DNA of 64,000 bases, from assembly GCA_963819645.1 (NCBI GenBank), contig CAWFWZ010000010.1:1-64000 (forward strand). Reading direction: 5' to 3'. This DNA comes from CAVVDY01 sp963819645 (lineage in GTDB: Bacteria > Acidobacteriota > Terriglobia > Terriglobales > Acidobacteriaceae). The position numbers were made by a program, and so were the translations under genes. The stretch's first letter is position 1; every line of letters begins with the position of its first letter. Positions 36,900-45,895 of this stretch are shown piece after piece. The notes under the pieces were generated by a model. It was not told where the DNA came from and made no database searches. It worked only from the letters and a program-made list of their open reading frames with translations.

Positions 36900-37237
36900 T
36901 CAGTTGTCAGTTGTCGCTAGCCGATTGGCCGTAGCCAAGACGGACAGCAGTCTCCTTCTTTCGAATTGGCACGAACGTGTCGTATAACCGTCCGAACTAT
37001 TTTGTCCGCACTCCAATTTCTATGTTGCTGAACTCACACCACTTCTGATTTCCCTTCGTCACACATCACCGTGCCCGTGCTCACGGCAATGGCTTTCTTG
37101 ATTTCATAAACTCGCAACAGATTCGGGGAGGGGGATGGTGTGTCTGGGGAACAGGTATCAGGCGTCAGGTATCAGGTTTCAGAAAGAGCTGTCAGCCGCA
37201 AGAAAAGCTGTCAGCTATCAGCTCTCAGTCGTCAGCC
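36900..37237 (+). repeat. TCAG repeat tracts downstream of the TPR gene
   Basis: CAGTTGTCAGTTGTC at 36900-36915, and a long degenerate tract at 37152-37237 with units GTATCAGGC, GTCAGGTATCAGG, CTGTCAGC and TATCAGCTCTCAG. The stretch 36839-37511 has no credible gene. Confidence 0.5.
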
Positions 37238-37266
37238 AAGACCAAGGCAAAAGCCAAAACCCACCC

Positions 37267-37388
37267 GCAACTCCTTTAATTTCAATATTTTGCCTGCAAG
37301 TCTCACGGGCTCAAGATTTTACCGGGAAAGTTTTTGGCCACCCCAATGGAATCAAGATTTTACGGGGTACCAGGGGGGAGGGGGTATG
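37267..37388 (+). repeat. Three-motif repeat, copy with G-rich tail
   Basis: Motifs start at 37282, 37311 and 37352 (spacing 29 and 41), as at 9146-9262. The tail is GGGG, TACCA, G6, A, G5, potentially able to form a G-quadruplex. A TCAG tract (37388-37420) follows. Confidence 0.7.
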
Positions 37389-37431
37389 GCAGTTGTCGGT
37401 AGCCAGTCTTCGGTTGTCAGAGCAAACTGCA

Positions 37432-37471
37432 AGGTCCCTCGACTCCGCTGCGCTCCGCTCGGGATGACACC
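37432..37471 (-). repeat. GTCATCCCGAG hairpin repeat
   Basis: On the minus strand: GTCATCCCGAG, CGGAG-CGCAG-type stem, TCGAGGGACCTTG. Same architecture as 8957-8998. Confidence 0.5.
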
Positions 37472-37511
37472 CGCGGGCAAGGTCAAAGCCGAGAGCCAAG
37501 AGCGGGTTTCT

Positions 37512-39152
37512 CTAGCTTGGCCCGACCTTCAGCGGCACATCGATGGTTCCCATCTTGCCCGACAGGCGGTCGACCAGTCCCAGGCGGAGCTGATAGTTGC
37601 CGGGCTTCAGCGAAAGCTGATGCTGCAAGCGCAGCCCGGTGTGCAGCAGTACCTGCACGTCGGCGGGTTGCAGTATCTGCCGGTAATTACCTACGACACT
37701 GCCCTGTGCTTTGCCTTGCTCGTCCCACGCTGCCGCTACGAACATCAGGTTGGGTTGGCGGCGATGGTCAGCCGACATCAGAAACTGGAGATCGTGGATG
37801 TCGACCAGAAAGTCGATCTGCGTCGCTTTGTTGGGTGTGTCGGGAGGCAGCACGCGGGCCTGCATCACCAGACTGGTCGACGGCGGCACGCCCGGCTGCA
37901 TGGCCAGCGAGAAGGTGCGATCGACGTCCGGAGAGCCGAACGGATCTTTCACAGCGTAATAGCCGGGACGCGTGCGTACCTTTGCGTTTGCCTGCGATGC
38001 CTTGACCGAGACTTTGCGGAATTTGCCGTTCCACTCCTGGTTGTCAGGACGATAAGCCAGAGTGTAGTAGCTGGAGCCGGTCTGCACGATGTCCTGAATC
38101 TGGCCGGGAATGTCGTTGTTATTGAAGTAGGCGCGACCGCCGGTGAGGTGGGCGATATCGAGCATGGTCTCGTGTATCTGAGAAAGCTCCTCACCCTGGC
38201 CGGAGCGGTCGCTGTAGTCTCCGCCGCGGGGACCGAAGACGTCCTGGCTGTAAGCGGCTCCATCGGCTCCCAACCAGGGAAGACCGCGCACATCGATGGG
38301 GTACACCGCAATTTGCGTGGCAGCCAGCAGCGCCGCCGTCTTCTGCATCTGCGGAGCCGTGTCAGTCGGATCAAACGGAATGCCGCCGGAGATCCAGATC
38401 AGGTTTTTGCGGCCGGGAAAAATCGCCACGCTGCGCGCCAACTGATTCAGCGCTTCCATGGTGACCAGCGTGCGCGACTCGACTTTCGCGTCGTACTCGC
38501 CCCAGGTGAAGCGCGAGAGCGCGGCGTACATTTGCGGACTCGAGGTGATCTTGGTCAGTCGTGCAACGGCCAGCTCTTCGGTAACGTCGCGCGCTTTGCG
38601 CTGTATCGAGTTGGGAGTTGTGGAGAGCTGTTGCGCGGCCTCAACCAGCGCATGATTATCGTCGGTGAAGCCATGCAGCAGGTGAAGGTCACCGTCGAGA
38701 GTGAACAGCGCAACCCGAGCGTTATTGGGAAGCTTCGCCAGGTACGACAGCAACTGCTGTCGCGCGGACGGCAGCATCAAGCGATCAGTGTTGAGCGAAT
38801 CGAACAGGATAATGTTGACCGCTCCCGGCTCGCTGCTGGTCACGTAGTTGGTGTAAGTCTCGGGTGGCAAACTTACCGGCGCGACCGGCTTGGCGGATGG
38901 CGCGTCGGGCCGATGCTCTTCGAATCCCTTTACGTGCTGCGGCGTGCCGTTTTCCAGAATGGTGAAATCGTGAGCCTTCAGGCCATGTACCGGATTTCCG
39001 GCCTTGTCGGTCACAACGACATCGAGAACGACGTTGCGCGAGGTCGTCGAAAAGGTACCGGCGGGCTTTGGGGAGCCGGTCTTAGCCGTCTGCCCGAAAG
39101 TAGCTGCGGTGAAGATCAGAATTGAACAAAGCGCAAGCCGGGCGCGGCGCAT
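37512..39152 (-). CDS. Secreted VWFA-related acidobacterial protein
   Basis: An intact 546 residues. Signal peptide (LALCSILIFTAATFGQ). The region about 35-380 has the layout of the VWFA-related acidobacterial domain: NVVLDVVVTDKAGNPVHGLK, AHDFTILENGTPQHVKGFEE, VNIILFDSLNT (MIDAS-like strand with DSLNT), ARVALFTLDGDLHLLHGFT, NLIWISGGIPFDP, AVYPIDVRGL, IAHLTGGRAYFNNNDI, YYTLAYRPDNQEWNGKFRKV and VRTRPGYYA. The C-terminal 150 residues are beta-rich and unassigned. Periplasmic or secreted; the ligand is unknown. A very common, much-expanded family in Acidobacteriota, which supports the phylum call. Single gene, repeats downstream. Confidence 0.9.
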   Translation of the reverse strand: MRRARLALCSILIFTAATFGQTAKTGSPKPAGTFSTTSRNVVLDVVVTDKAGNPVHGLKAHDFTILENGTPQHVKGFEEHRPDAPSAKPVAPVSLPPETYTNYVTSSEPGAVNIILFDSLNTDRLMLPSARQQLLSYLAKLPNNARVALFTLDGDLHLLHGFTDDNHALVEAAQQLSTTPNSIQRKARDVTEELAVARLTKITSSPQMYAALSRFTWGEYDAKVESRTLVTMEALNQLARSVAIFPGRKNLIWISGGIPFDPTDTAPQMQKTAALLAATQIAVYPIDVRGLPWLGADGAAYSQDVFGPRGGDYSDRSGQGEELSQIHETMLDIAHLTGGRAYFNNNDIPGQIQDIVQTGSSYYTLAYRPDNQEWNGKFRKVSVKASQANAKVRTRPGYYAVKDPFGSPDVDRTFSLAMQPGVPPSTSLVMQARVLPPDTPNKATQIDFLVDIHDLQFLMSADHRRQPNLMFVAAAWDEQGKAQGSVVGNYRQILQPADVQVLLHTGLRLQHQLSLKPGNYQLRLGLVDRLSGKMGTIDVPLKVGPS

Positions 39153-39254
39153 GTGACTAAGTACCTCGGAAGATGATAACCCGGATTGCGGACAGGAGTA
39201 GCGCGATGATTTTGCGTCTTTCGCTAGATCCTGAAAAGGTTAAAGGAACGCGAA

Positions 39255-41207
39255 CTAGTCGTCGCCCAGCGCCACGCCTGAGGGCTCAGGAGTGCGGAGG
39301 GCAGCGGCGGGAATTTCCTGATCTTTGTATTGCAACTGATAAAGCTTCCAGTAGATGCCGCGCTGGGCCAGCAGCTCCTGGTGGGAGCCGATTTCGCGCA
39401 CCCGTCCCTTATGCATGACAACGATTTTGTCGGCGCGCTGGATGGTGCTCAGGCGATGAGCGATCACGATGGATGTGCGTCCCTCGACCATGTTGGTCAG
39501 CGCCTCGCGCACCCGGAACTCGGTTTCGGTGTCGACGCTGGAAGTGGCTTCGTCGAGGATCAGGATCTTGGGATCGTGGGCGAGGGCGCGGGCAAAGGAG
39601 ATCAACTGCTTTTGGCCGGTCGACAACGTGCTGCCTCGTTCGCGCACCTCTTCGGCGAAACCGGCGGGCAGCGAGCGGATGAAATCGGCGACGTTCACCT
39701 GCTCGGCTGCTTCCTGAATGGCTTCGTCTTCAATCCAGCGCGAGCCCAGGCGGATATTGTCGGCCAGCGTGCCGGAGAAGAGGAATGGATCCTGCAACAC
39801 GACGCCAAAGCGACGGCGCAGATCGGCGAGATCCATGTCGCGGATATCGACGCCGTCCATGCGAATGGCGCCACGCTGCACGTCGTAGAAGCGCAACAGC
39901 AGCGAGATGATCGTGGTTTTGCCGGCGCCGGTGTGGCCGACGAATGCGACCGTCTGTCCGGGGTCGATGCTGAACGAGACATCGCGCAGCACCCAGTCGA
40001 ACTCGTCTTGTTCTGCACCTTCTGCGCCAGGCGGCAGCTTCAGCTTCTCGCCTTTGGCGGCGGCTTCTTCGGCAGCCTGAGCCATGGTGCGATAGGCAAA
40101 CCAGACGTGATCGAACTCGATTCGCCCCGCGCCTTCCGGCGATTTCGGGTGGATGGGCGTCACGATCTCAGCCTGCGTGTCGAGCAGCTTGAAGATGCGT
40201 TCGCTGGAGGCCATCGCCGATTGCAGAATGTTGTACTTCTCGCTCAGGTCCTGAATAGGGCGGAAGAAGCGCTGCGCATATTGAATGAATGCGACGAGAA
40301 CTCCCAGCGTGACGGTCTGCCGGACGACCTGTCCTCCGCCAAACCAGATGACACTGGCGATAGCGATCGCGGACAGGACTTCGACCACCGGGTAATAAAT
40401 CGCGTGCGCCATGATCGCGTCTTTGTAGGCGTCCATGTGCACGCGATTAATGTCTTTGAAGCGGTCGTACGACTTCTTCTCGCGATTGAACAGTTGCAGA
40501 ACAACGATACCGGTGATGTGCTCCTGCAGATAGGCATTGATGCGCGCGATGGCGACGCGAATGCGCCGGTAGCTTTCGCGCACCGCCTTGCGAAACAGAC
40601 TGGTGGCGAAGAAAATCACCGGCAGCACGGCAAAGGTGATCAGGGCAAGGCGCCAGCTCATGTTGAGCATGATCACGACGATCCCGATCAGCACGAAGAT
40701 GTCTTCAAAGATCGAGACCACGCCCGCGGTGAACATTTCGTTCAGCGCGTCAACGTCGGTGGTAACGCGCGTGACCAGGCGCCCGACGGGATTGCGATCG
40801 TAGAACGCGATGTGCAATCGTTGCAGATGGCGGAAGATCTGGCTGCGCAGATCGAACATCACCTTCTGCCCGGCCCACTGCATGACGTAGGTCTGCACGA
40901 ACTCCAGCACGAAGCTGAAGAGCAGGATTCCGACGTACATTGCCGCAATCTGGCCAATGCCGCGCATGGGATTGCTGCTGAGGAAGCGGTCGAGCAGAGA
41001 GTGCGATTCGGTGCGCTGAGCCAGGTATTTGTCGATCGCAACCTTGGTGAGGTAAGGGCCGATAACATCGGCGCCGGCCTTAAGCACGATGGCGATCAGC
41101 GCGACTGCTACCTGCCAGCGATATGGCCGCAGATAGCCGAGCAGGCGCTTCATCAGCCTGCTGTCATACGCTTTGCCTAAAATCTCTTCTTCGTGGATGG
41201 AAGCCAT
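39255..41207 (-). CDS. ABC transporter, fused permease and ATPase (MsbA/LmrA-type exporter)
   Basis: An intact 650 residues forming a half-transporter. Six membrane helices lie in about 30-330 (VAVALIAIVLKAGADVIGPY; AAMYVGILLFSFVLEFVQTY; IFVLIGIVVIMLN). The nucleotide-binding domain has Walker A FVGHTGAGKTTIISLLL, Q-loop VVLQDPFLFSGTLADNIRLG, signature STLSTGQKQLISFARALA (LSTGQ instead of LSGGQ), Walker B ILILDEATSSVDT and H-loop IVIAHRLSTIQRAD. A charged 40-residue insert (MAQAAEEAAAKGEKLKLPPG) separates the first NBD strands. It acts as a dimer in the inner membrane; the substrate may be lipid or drug. No partner half-transporter is adjacent, so a homodimer is likely. Confidence 0.95.
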   Translation of the reverse strand: MASIHEEEILGKAYDSRLMKRLLGYLRPYRWQVAVALIAIVLKAGADVIGPYLTKVAIDKYLAQRTESHSLLDRFLSSNPMRGIGQIAAMYVGILLFSFVLEFVQTYVMQWAGQKVMFDLRSQIFRHLQRLHIAFYDRNPVGRLVTRVTTDVDALNEMFTAGVVSIFEDIFVLIGIVVIMLNMSWRLALITFAVLPVIFFATSLFRKAVRESYRRIRVAIARINAYLQEHITGIVVLQLFNREKKSYDRFKDINRVHMDAYKDAIMAHAIYYPVVEVLSAIAIASVIWFGGGQVVRQTVTLGVLVAFIQYAQRFFRPIQDLSEKYNILQSAMASSERIFKLLDTQAEIVTPIHPKSPEGAGRIEFDHVWFAYRTMAQAAEEAAAKGEKLKLPPGAEGAEQDEFDWVLRDVSFSIDPGQTVAFVGHTGAGKTTIISLLLRFYDVQRGAIRMDGVDIRDMDLADLRRRFGVVLQDPFLFSGTLADNIRLGSRWIEDEAIQEAAEQVNVADFIRSLPAGFAEEVRERGSTLSTGQKQLISFARALAHDPKILILDEATSSVDTETEFRVREALTNMVEGRTSIVIAHRLSTIQRADKIVVMHKGRVREIGSHQELLAQRGIYWKLYQLQYKDQEIPAAALRTPEPSGVALGDD

Positions 41208-41330
41208 TCGCCCTGGGAATATTCTATCGGGTGCTTAGATATAGACGAGGTAGAGGCGCGTCGGGATGGAAAAGCTGAAAGGTGAGACGATAGCTCTCAG
41301 CGCGTTGCCCGCGCCCAGCATCTCTTAGTC

Positions 41331-42011
41331 ATGAGCGAGCCTTCGTCGTCTCCGCCGCAAGCGTCGCATTCGGTTCCTAACCGCACACTACTGATCGTCG
41401 GTTTGTTGCTGAACCTCTTTCTGGCGTTGGCCCCACTCGGGACGTGGGCTGACCGCGTCTTCGGCAAAAGCCACCTTATACAACACGAGGTTTTCTGGTG
41501 GTGGGCGGTCCTGGTAATGCTCGGGTACGTGGCCTTCGTCGAGCACAGGCGTATGTCTTCCATCGGCTTCCGGCGGCCACGCATCCTGGACTTAGTTTTG
41601 GCGGTGGCCGTGGGCATCCTGATGGTAATCGGGATTGTGGTGATCTACTCCGTCATCTTCCCCGCACTGCATCTGAAGATGAACACCGCTGTAATGAGCA
41701 GCCTGATGGCGACGCCATTCTGGTACCGGTTCATACTGGTGACGAGAGCTGCCGTCGCTGAAGAGATCCTGTTTCGCGGCTATCCCATTGAGCGACTGCT
41801 GGAGCTCACAGGAAGCCGAACCGTGGCCGGCATTCTTTCGTGGGCCGCATTCACCTATGCCCACTTGGCGGGATGGGGATGGGCGCAACTGATTGTCGCC
41901 GGATACGGTGGGGTGCTGCTGACGATTCTGTATCTGTGGCGGCGAAACCTGTGGGCGAATATGCTCGCCCACTGGATCGCGGATGGAGCGGGGTTCCTGA
42001 TGCCACACTAA
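41331..42011 (+). CDS. CPBP-family intramembrane glutamic protease (CAAX-like)
   Basis: An intact 226 residues, with about six membrane helices. The CPBP/ABI motifs are EEILFRGYPIERL (Glu 144-145, Arg 149), FTYAHLAGWG (His 178) and NMLAHWIADG (His 214), the expected catalytic set. Bacterial members process or tolerate small peptides and bacteriocins, mostly unproven. The gene is convergent with the BON-domain gene; their ends are 3 bp apart, with no terminator in between. Confidence 0.92.
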   Translation: MSEPSSSPPQASHSVPNRTLLIVGLLLNLFLALAPLGTWADRVFGKSHLIQHEVFWWWAVLVMLGYVAFVEHRRMSSIGFRRPRILDLVLAVAVGILMVIGIVVIYSVIFPALHLKMNTAVMSSLMATPFWYRFILVTRAAVAEEILFRGYPIERLLELTGSRTVAGILSWAAFTYAHLAGWGWAQLIVAGYGGVLLTILYLWRRNLWANMLAHWIADGAGFLMPH

Positions 42012-42014
42012 CCG

Positions 42015-42656
42015 CTACTTCTTCTTCTTGTTGCTACTCTCGTTGTTGTTGCTGGGAATGACGCGCAGGTTATTGGTCACTTGAAATGTTCCTGGCACCG
42101 TATTGGCGCGAACTCCGGCGTAGTTCTTGTCACTCTCGGAATCGACTACTCCTTCAAGCGTTATACGGCCATTCCTTACGATGATGTGAATGGGAGGCAC
42201 CGCCATGTTGCCGTATTTGAACAGCGGCCCGTAGCTATAGATGGCGTTGTAGACCTGGCGCCGGATGCGATCGTCCATGTTGCTGGGCGGCAGGATCTCG
42301 ATGTTGTTGATGACCTTCTCGACGCCTTCGATATGCTTCACCGCATTCTCCGCTCCGGACTTGGTGACCGGCTGCACCACTTGTCCGTTGAGCGTCACTG
42401 TCCTTCCGTTGATGCCGAAGGTGAGGTTGTCGAAGACGTTGTAGTACGGCAGCATGATAAGTTCGTGCCGGACCTCGCGGACGAGCTTGTCCTGGCTCTC
42501 CGGCGAGAGCGCCTCGTTGGCCGACATCGACTGGTCTGGCACGGTGCTGGGCTGCGCCTGAGGGGTGGCGGGGGCGGCCGCGTTTTGCGGAACAGGCGCT
42601 GCGACGCAGATTGCAGTGCAGAGCAACAAGACGAAAACAAGCTGGAAGTTGCGCAT
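42015..42656 (-). CDS. Exported protein with two BON domains
   Basis: An intact 213 residues. ATG 42656 follows AGGAGGAG, and MRNFQLVFVLLLCTAICVAA is a signal peptide. A Pro/Ala linker precedes BON 1 (about 58-115: DKLVREVRHELIMLPYYNVF, VTLNGQVVQPVTKSGAENAV, IEGVEKVINNIEILP) and BON 2 (about 120-190: RRQVYNAIYSYG, IHIIVRNGRITLEGVVDSES, VPGTFQVTNNLRVIP). BON domains bind phospholipid membranes; such proteins often protect the envelope under stress. Basic KKKK tail. Periplasmic. Confidence 0.92.
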   Translation of the reverse strand: MRNFQLVFVLLLCTAICVAAPVPQNAAAPATPQAQPSTVPDQSMSANEALSPESQDKLVREVRHELIMLPYYNVFDNLTFGINGRTVTLNGQVVQPVTKSGAENAVKHIEGVEKVINNIEILPPSNMDDRIRRQVYNAIYSYGPLFKYGNMAVPPIHIIVRNGRITLEGVVDSESDKNYAGVRANTVPGTFQVTNNLRVIPSNNNESSNKKKK

Positions 42657-42790
42657 CTCTCCTCCTAACGAAGTAACCAATTTACAACAATGTTCCGAGC
42701 GTTCCAGGCCACGCTGGGTTGCATGGTTCGGGTGAGCGACCCGCTCGAGCGGTTTGTCCGGAGAGAAATTGCGGGCGAGGGAACGAGAAT

Positions 42791-42825
42791 CCCCACCCCG
42801 GCAAAAGAAGCCGGAATCGGGCACG
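42791..42825 (-). repeat. GGGTGCC-type hairpin repeat
   Basis: Stem CCGGC (42798-42802), loop AAAAGAA, GCCGG (42810-42814), flank AATCGGGCAC. Nearly identical to 9389-9424. Confidence 0.6.
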
Positions 42826-42889
42826 TGATTGTAGGCGTGCGGAGGATAACTTGCTAATCTCCGCAAGTTGTGGCGAATACGCTTGCGCT

Positions 42890-43777
42890 CTACCGCACTG
42901 TCAGCACTGGGCAGGGCGCCTGGCGCACCAACTCGTAGGCGTTCTGCAGGCGCAGATGATCCAGCAGCCTGGGATAGGTGTGCACGCCCAGCACCAGCAT
43001 GTCGGCGCCGAGTTCGGAGGCTGCGTCCAGCACGCTAGGCACGATCTTCCCAACTTTTGTCATGACCCGTATGTGCTGCGGTTTTTCCTCACAGCTTATG
43101 AGCTCCGCCAGGCTTTGCTCGACGGTGTGTTTCAGGCACTCCAGGTCGGCCATCGCGCCTTTCGGAACCTCGTCGATAACGTGCAGCAGCACGAGCTCCG
43201 ACTGATGCTCGCGCGCCAGGGCGCACGCGTATTTAGCGGCGTGCTGGGTAGCGGCGGTGAAATCGATGGGAACCAGCAGCCGTTTGGGATGAGCCAGCGG
43301 CGCCGAGTTGTGCGCATACGGCCCAATGGTCAGGACGGGGACTTCGGAGTGCCGAAAAATTCTTTCCGCAACCGATCCAACAATTGCTTTGCTGAAACCT
43401 TTGCGGCCGTGAGTTCCCAGCACAATCAGGTCGATGTGCCTGGCGCGCGCGCACTCGAAAACGCATTCTGCGACGTCGCCTTCGGCCATCAGCACTTCGT
43501 AATCTTGGCCGCGTGCGCAGGCATGCTGGCTGGACAGCTTCACTTCCAGCTCCGTCAGATCGCGGCGGGCAGCGTCACGGGCGGCGGCAAAGGCCTCGAA
43601 GCCGGCGATCACGTACTCGTCTCGGGGCAGCACGTACAAAATGGTGGCGTGCGCTCCGTAGGCGAAGCGCAGATCCATTCCTGCGCGCAGGACTTCTTCA
43701 GCTTGGTTGGAGAGGTCGGTGGCGATCAGTACATTGCGAACGGCAATGCCGGTGGTGTGCAATTGCGCGGTAGCCAT
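42890..43777 (-). CDS. Tandem universal stress protein (two UspA domains)
   Basis: An intact 295 residues. Domain 1 (about 10-152) starts VRNVLIATDLSNQAEEVLRA and has the ATP-binding loop IVLGTHGRKGFSKAIVGSVA. Domain 2 (about 163-295) starts KRLLVPIDFTAATQHAAKYA and ends VLGVHTYPRLLDHLRLQNAY, ELVRQAPCPVLTVR, without the glycine loop, so it likely does not bind ATP. Cytoplasmic stress adaptor. Divergent from the CDF transporter gene, with 219 bp between starts. Confidence 0.93.
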   Translation of the reverse strand: MATAQLHTTGIAVRNVLIATDLSNQAEEVLRAGMDLRFAYGAHATILYVLPRDEYVIAGFEAFAAARDAARRDLTELEVKLSSQHACARGQDYEVLMAEGDVAECVFECARARHIDLIVLGTHGRKGFSKAIVGSVAERIFRHSEVPVLTIGPYAHNSAPLAHPKRLLVPIDFTAATQHAAKYACALAREHQSELVLLHVIDEVPKGAMADLECLKHTVEQSLAELISCEEKPQHIRVMTKVGKIVPSVLDAASELGADMLVLGVHTYPRLLDHLRLQNAYELVRQAPCPVLTVR

Positions 43778-43996
43778 GGCTTGCTACCATTCTCCCCACG
43801 CGGTGGGGTACTCATGGAGCGGCAAGCTGAGCGTCAGGAATTAAGGACACTCGCGGTCCAGGCGTGCAGCTCGCACTCGCCCTTGCTGTCTCTTTTGTAA
43901 CTCTGCGACCAGCGGTTTGGCTGTGATGTTGGTCACGTTTGGCGCGCTTCTTCCGGCCGGGTTGAACCAGCGTGCCACGGCTCTTACACTTAAGGT

Positions 43997-44928
43997 ATGC
44001 ATGTGCACGCCACGGGTGGGGAGACGGGACGGACGTCCAAGGTCCTGAAAATTTCCCTGGCGGTCACGGCGGTGTACATCCTGCTGCTGGTGGTGGCCGG
44101 CATTCGGGCGCACAGCCTGGCCCTGCTCTCAGAGGCGGGCCACAACCTGTCGGACTTCTTCGCCCTGCTGCTGTCGTGGGGAGCGGTGTTCTTGCAGGCG
44201 CGCGCGCCCGATGAGCGCAAGACGTTCGGCTACAACCGCGCGGGAGTGCTGGCGGCGTTCGTCAACGGGCTCTCGCTGGTACTGATTTCGTTCTACATCT
44301 GGTACGAGGCGTTTCACCGCCTTCTGCACCCGGTCGAAGTGCATGCCGGATGGATGATTTGGGTGGCGGCCGCGGGCGTGGTGATGAACGGAGCGATCGC
44401 CCTGATTTTGATGCGCGGGCATCGCGACATCAACCTGCGCAGCGCCTTGATTCACGAGATCGGCGACACGCTCTCAACCGCGGCGGTGATTGTCGGCGGC
44501 GTTGCGATAGCGCTGACCGCCAGGCGTGGATCGATCCGGCGCTCTCGATCGGCATCGGCGTGATGATTCTCTGGTCGTCGATCGGCATCATCCGCGAGAG
44601 CCTGAACATTCTGCTGGAGGGCACTCCGCGCGGCATGGAGCTGGACCGCATCGCCGAGTGCATCTGCAAGATCCCCGGGGTGAACAGCGTGCACGACCTG
44701 CACGTGTGGAGCATCGGCAGCGACACGCATTCGCTTTCCTGTCACGTGGGCATCGACGATATGCGGGCATCGGAGAGCGAGGCGATTCTGCACACGATAC
44801 GAGCTGACTTAGACACGCACTTTCACATCCATCACACCACGATTCAGTTTGAGCATTCGGTTTGCGAGGTTGCTCATGGCTGCGTGATTCCGGTAAGCCC
44901 GGGGCCCGAGCACGGGCACGCGCACTGA
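43997..44928 (+). CDS. Cation diffusion facilitator (Zn/Co/Cd exporter), one frameshift
   Basis: Proton-driven divalent metal exporter, about 310 residues. Membrane part: ISLAVTAVYILLLVVAGIRA, metal site SEAGHNLSDFFALLLSW (HxxxD), AGVLAAFVNGLSLVLISFYI, MNGAIALILM, second metal site HEIGDTLSTAAVIVGGVAI. The break is near 44518; the frame then continues QAWIDPALSIGIGVMILWSS and the cytoplasmic domain with IPGVNSVHDLHVWSIGSDTH, LSCHVGID and HFHIHHTTIQFEH. His-rich ends (MHVHA, HGHAH) fit metal binding. ATG 43997 begins at the His-rich tail. The specific metal cannot be told. Confidence 0.92.
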
Positions 44929-45085
44929 CGGTCGTAGTGCGAAGGGCTTCTTCGCCGTGCTCTCCGGGCCTCTGTGGCGCAATCATCTCCGGGCACTCCC
45001 TGTTGCCGACTTGGGTTACGCCTGTCGAGAGGCCTACAATCGCAGGTGCTATCGGTTCTAAACTTCTAGTATCCGGAGGTGTCCG

Positions 45086-45880
45086 GTGGATCTGTTCGTA
45101 ATTGTTCCGGTCGTGATCGTTGTTCTGTACTTGCTGAACTCGATAAAGATACTGGCCGAATATGAACGAGGCGTGATCTTCCGCCTGGGGCGGCTGCTGG
45201 GAACGGCAAAAGGTCCGGGCGTGATTCTGGTGTTTGCGCCCATCGATCGCATCGTGCGGGTATCGCTGCGTCAGGAGGCCTTGGAGGTTCCACCGCAGGA
45301 CATCATCACTCGCGACAACGTCACGCTGAAGGTGAACGCGGTCATCTTTCTGCGGGTGATCGATCCGAACAAGGCAGTCGTCGCGGTTACGAATTACATG
45401 TATCAGACCTCGCAGTTCGCGCAGACCACGCTGCGATCGGTGCTGGGCGAGGTGGATCTCGATGAGCTGCTGGCGCATCGCGACAAAATCAACCTGCGCC
45501 TGCAATCGATTCTCGATCAGCACACCGATCCCTGGGGCGTGAAGGTAAGCAACGTTGAGGTCAAGCAGGTCGATCTGCCGGAGACCATGACGCGCGCCAT
45601 GGCCAAGCAGGCGGAGGCGGAGCGCGAGAAGCGGTCAAAGATTATTCACGCGGAGGGCGAGTTTGCGGCGGCGCAGCGGCTGATTGATGCGGCACACCTG
45701 CTGGCGAGCGAGCCCACCAGTATTCAGTTGCGCTACTTGCAGACTTTGACCGAAATCGGCGTGGAAAAGAATACGACTATCATCTTCCCGGTGCCGGTGG
45801 ATCTGCTGGCGGGCTTGAACAAACTGGTGCAGGTCGACACGGCAAAGGCCGAGCGCAGTCCGGCAGTCCGAGGCGAATAG
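45086..45880 (+). CDS. Slipin (stomatin-like SPFH/Band 7 protein)
   Basis: An intact 264 residues starting at GTG 45086 with GGAGGTG just upstream. One membrane hairpin (LFVIVPVVIVVLYLLNSI) leads to the SPFH domain: AEYERGVIFRLGRLLGTAKG, PGVILVFAPIDRIVRVSLR, EVPPQDIITRDNVTLKVNAV, TTLRSVLGEVDLDELLAHRD, WGVKVSNVEVKQVDLPETM, then a coiled coil (AMAKQAEAEREKRSKIIHAE) and the C-terminal LRYLQTLTEIGVEKNTTIIF. Oligomeric membrane microdomain scaffold. The usual NfeD protease partner is absent; the next gene, 15 bp on, encodes a SPOR protein. Confidence 0.94.
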   Translation: MDLFVIVPVVIVVLYLLNSIKILAEYERGVIFRLGRLLGTAKGPGVILVFAPIDRIVRVSLRQEALEVPPQDIITRDNVTLKVNAVIFLRVIDPNKAVVAVTNYMYQTSQFAQTTLRSVLGEVDLDELLAHRDKINLRLQSILDQHTDPWGVKVSNVEVKQVDLPETMTRAMAKQAEAEREKRSKIIHAEGEFAAAQRLIDAAHLLASEPTSIQLRYLQTLTEIGVEKNTTIIFPVPVDLLAGLNKLVQVDTAKAERSPAVRGE

Positions 45881-45895
45881 GAGGGCAATAACGGC

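Noticed and set aside
37140..39125. A 661-codon open frame on the plus strand
   Set aside because: Antisense of the VWFA-related protein and of repeats downstream of it. No domain or signal could be read.
39330..41180. A 616-codon open frame on the plus strand
   Set aside because: It is the exact antisense shadow of the ABC exporter, whose frame has all transporter motifs. The translation is low in hydrophobic pattern and matches no family.
42657..42866. A 70-residue N-terminal extension of the BON-domain protein
   Set aside because: ATG 42656 has a perfect ribosome site and begins a signal peptide. The upstream codons have no similarity to the family.
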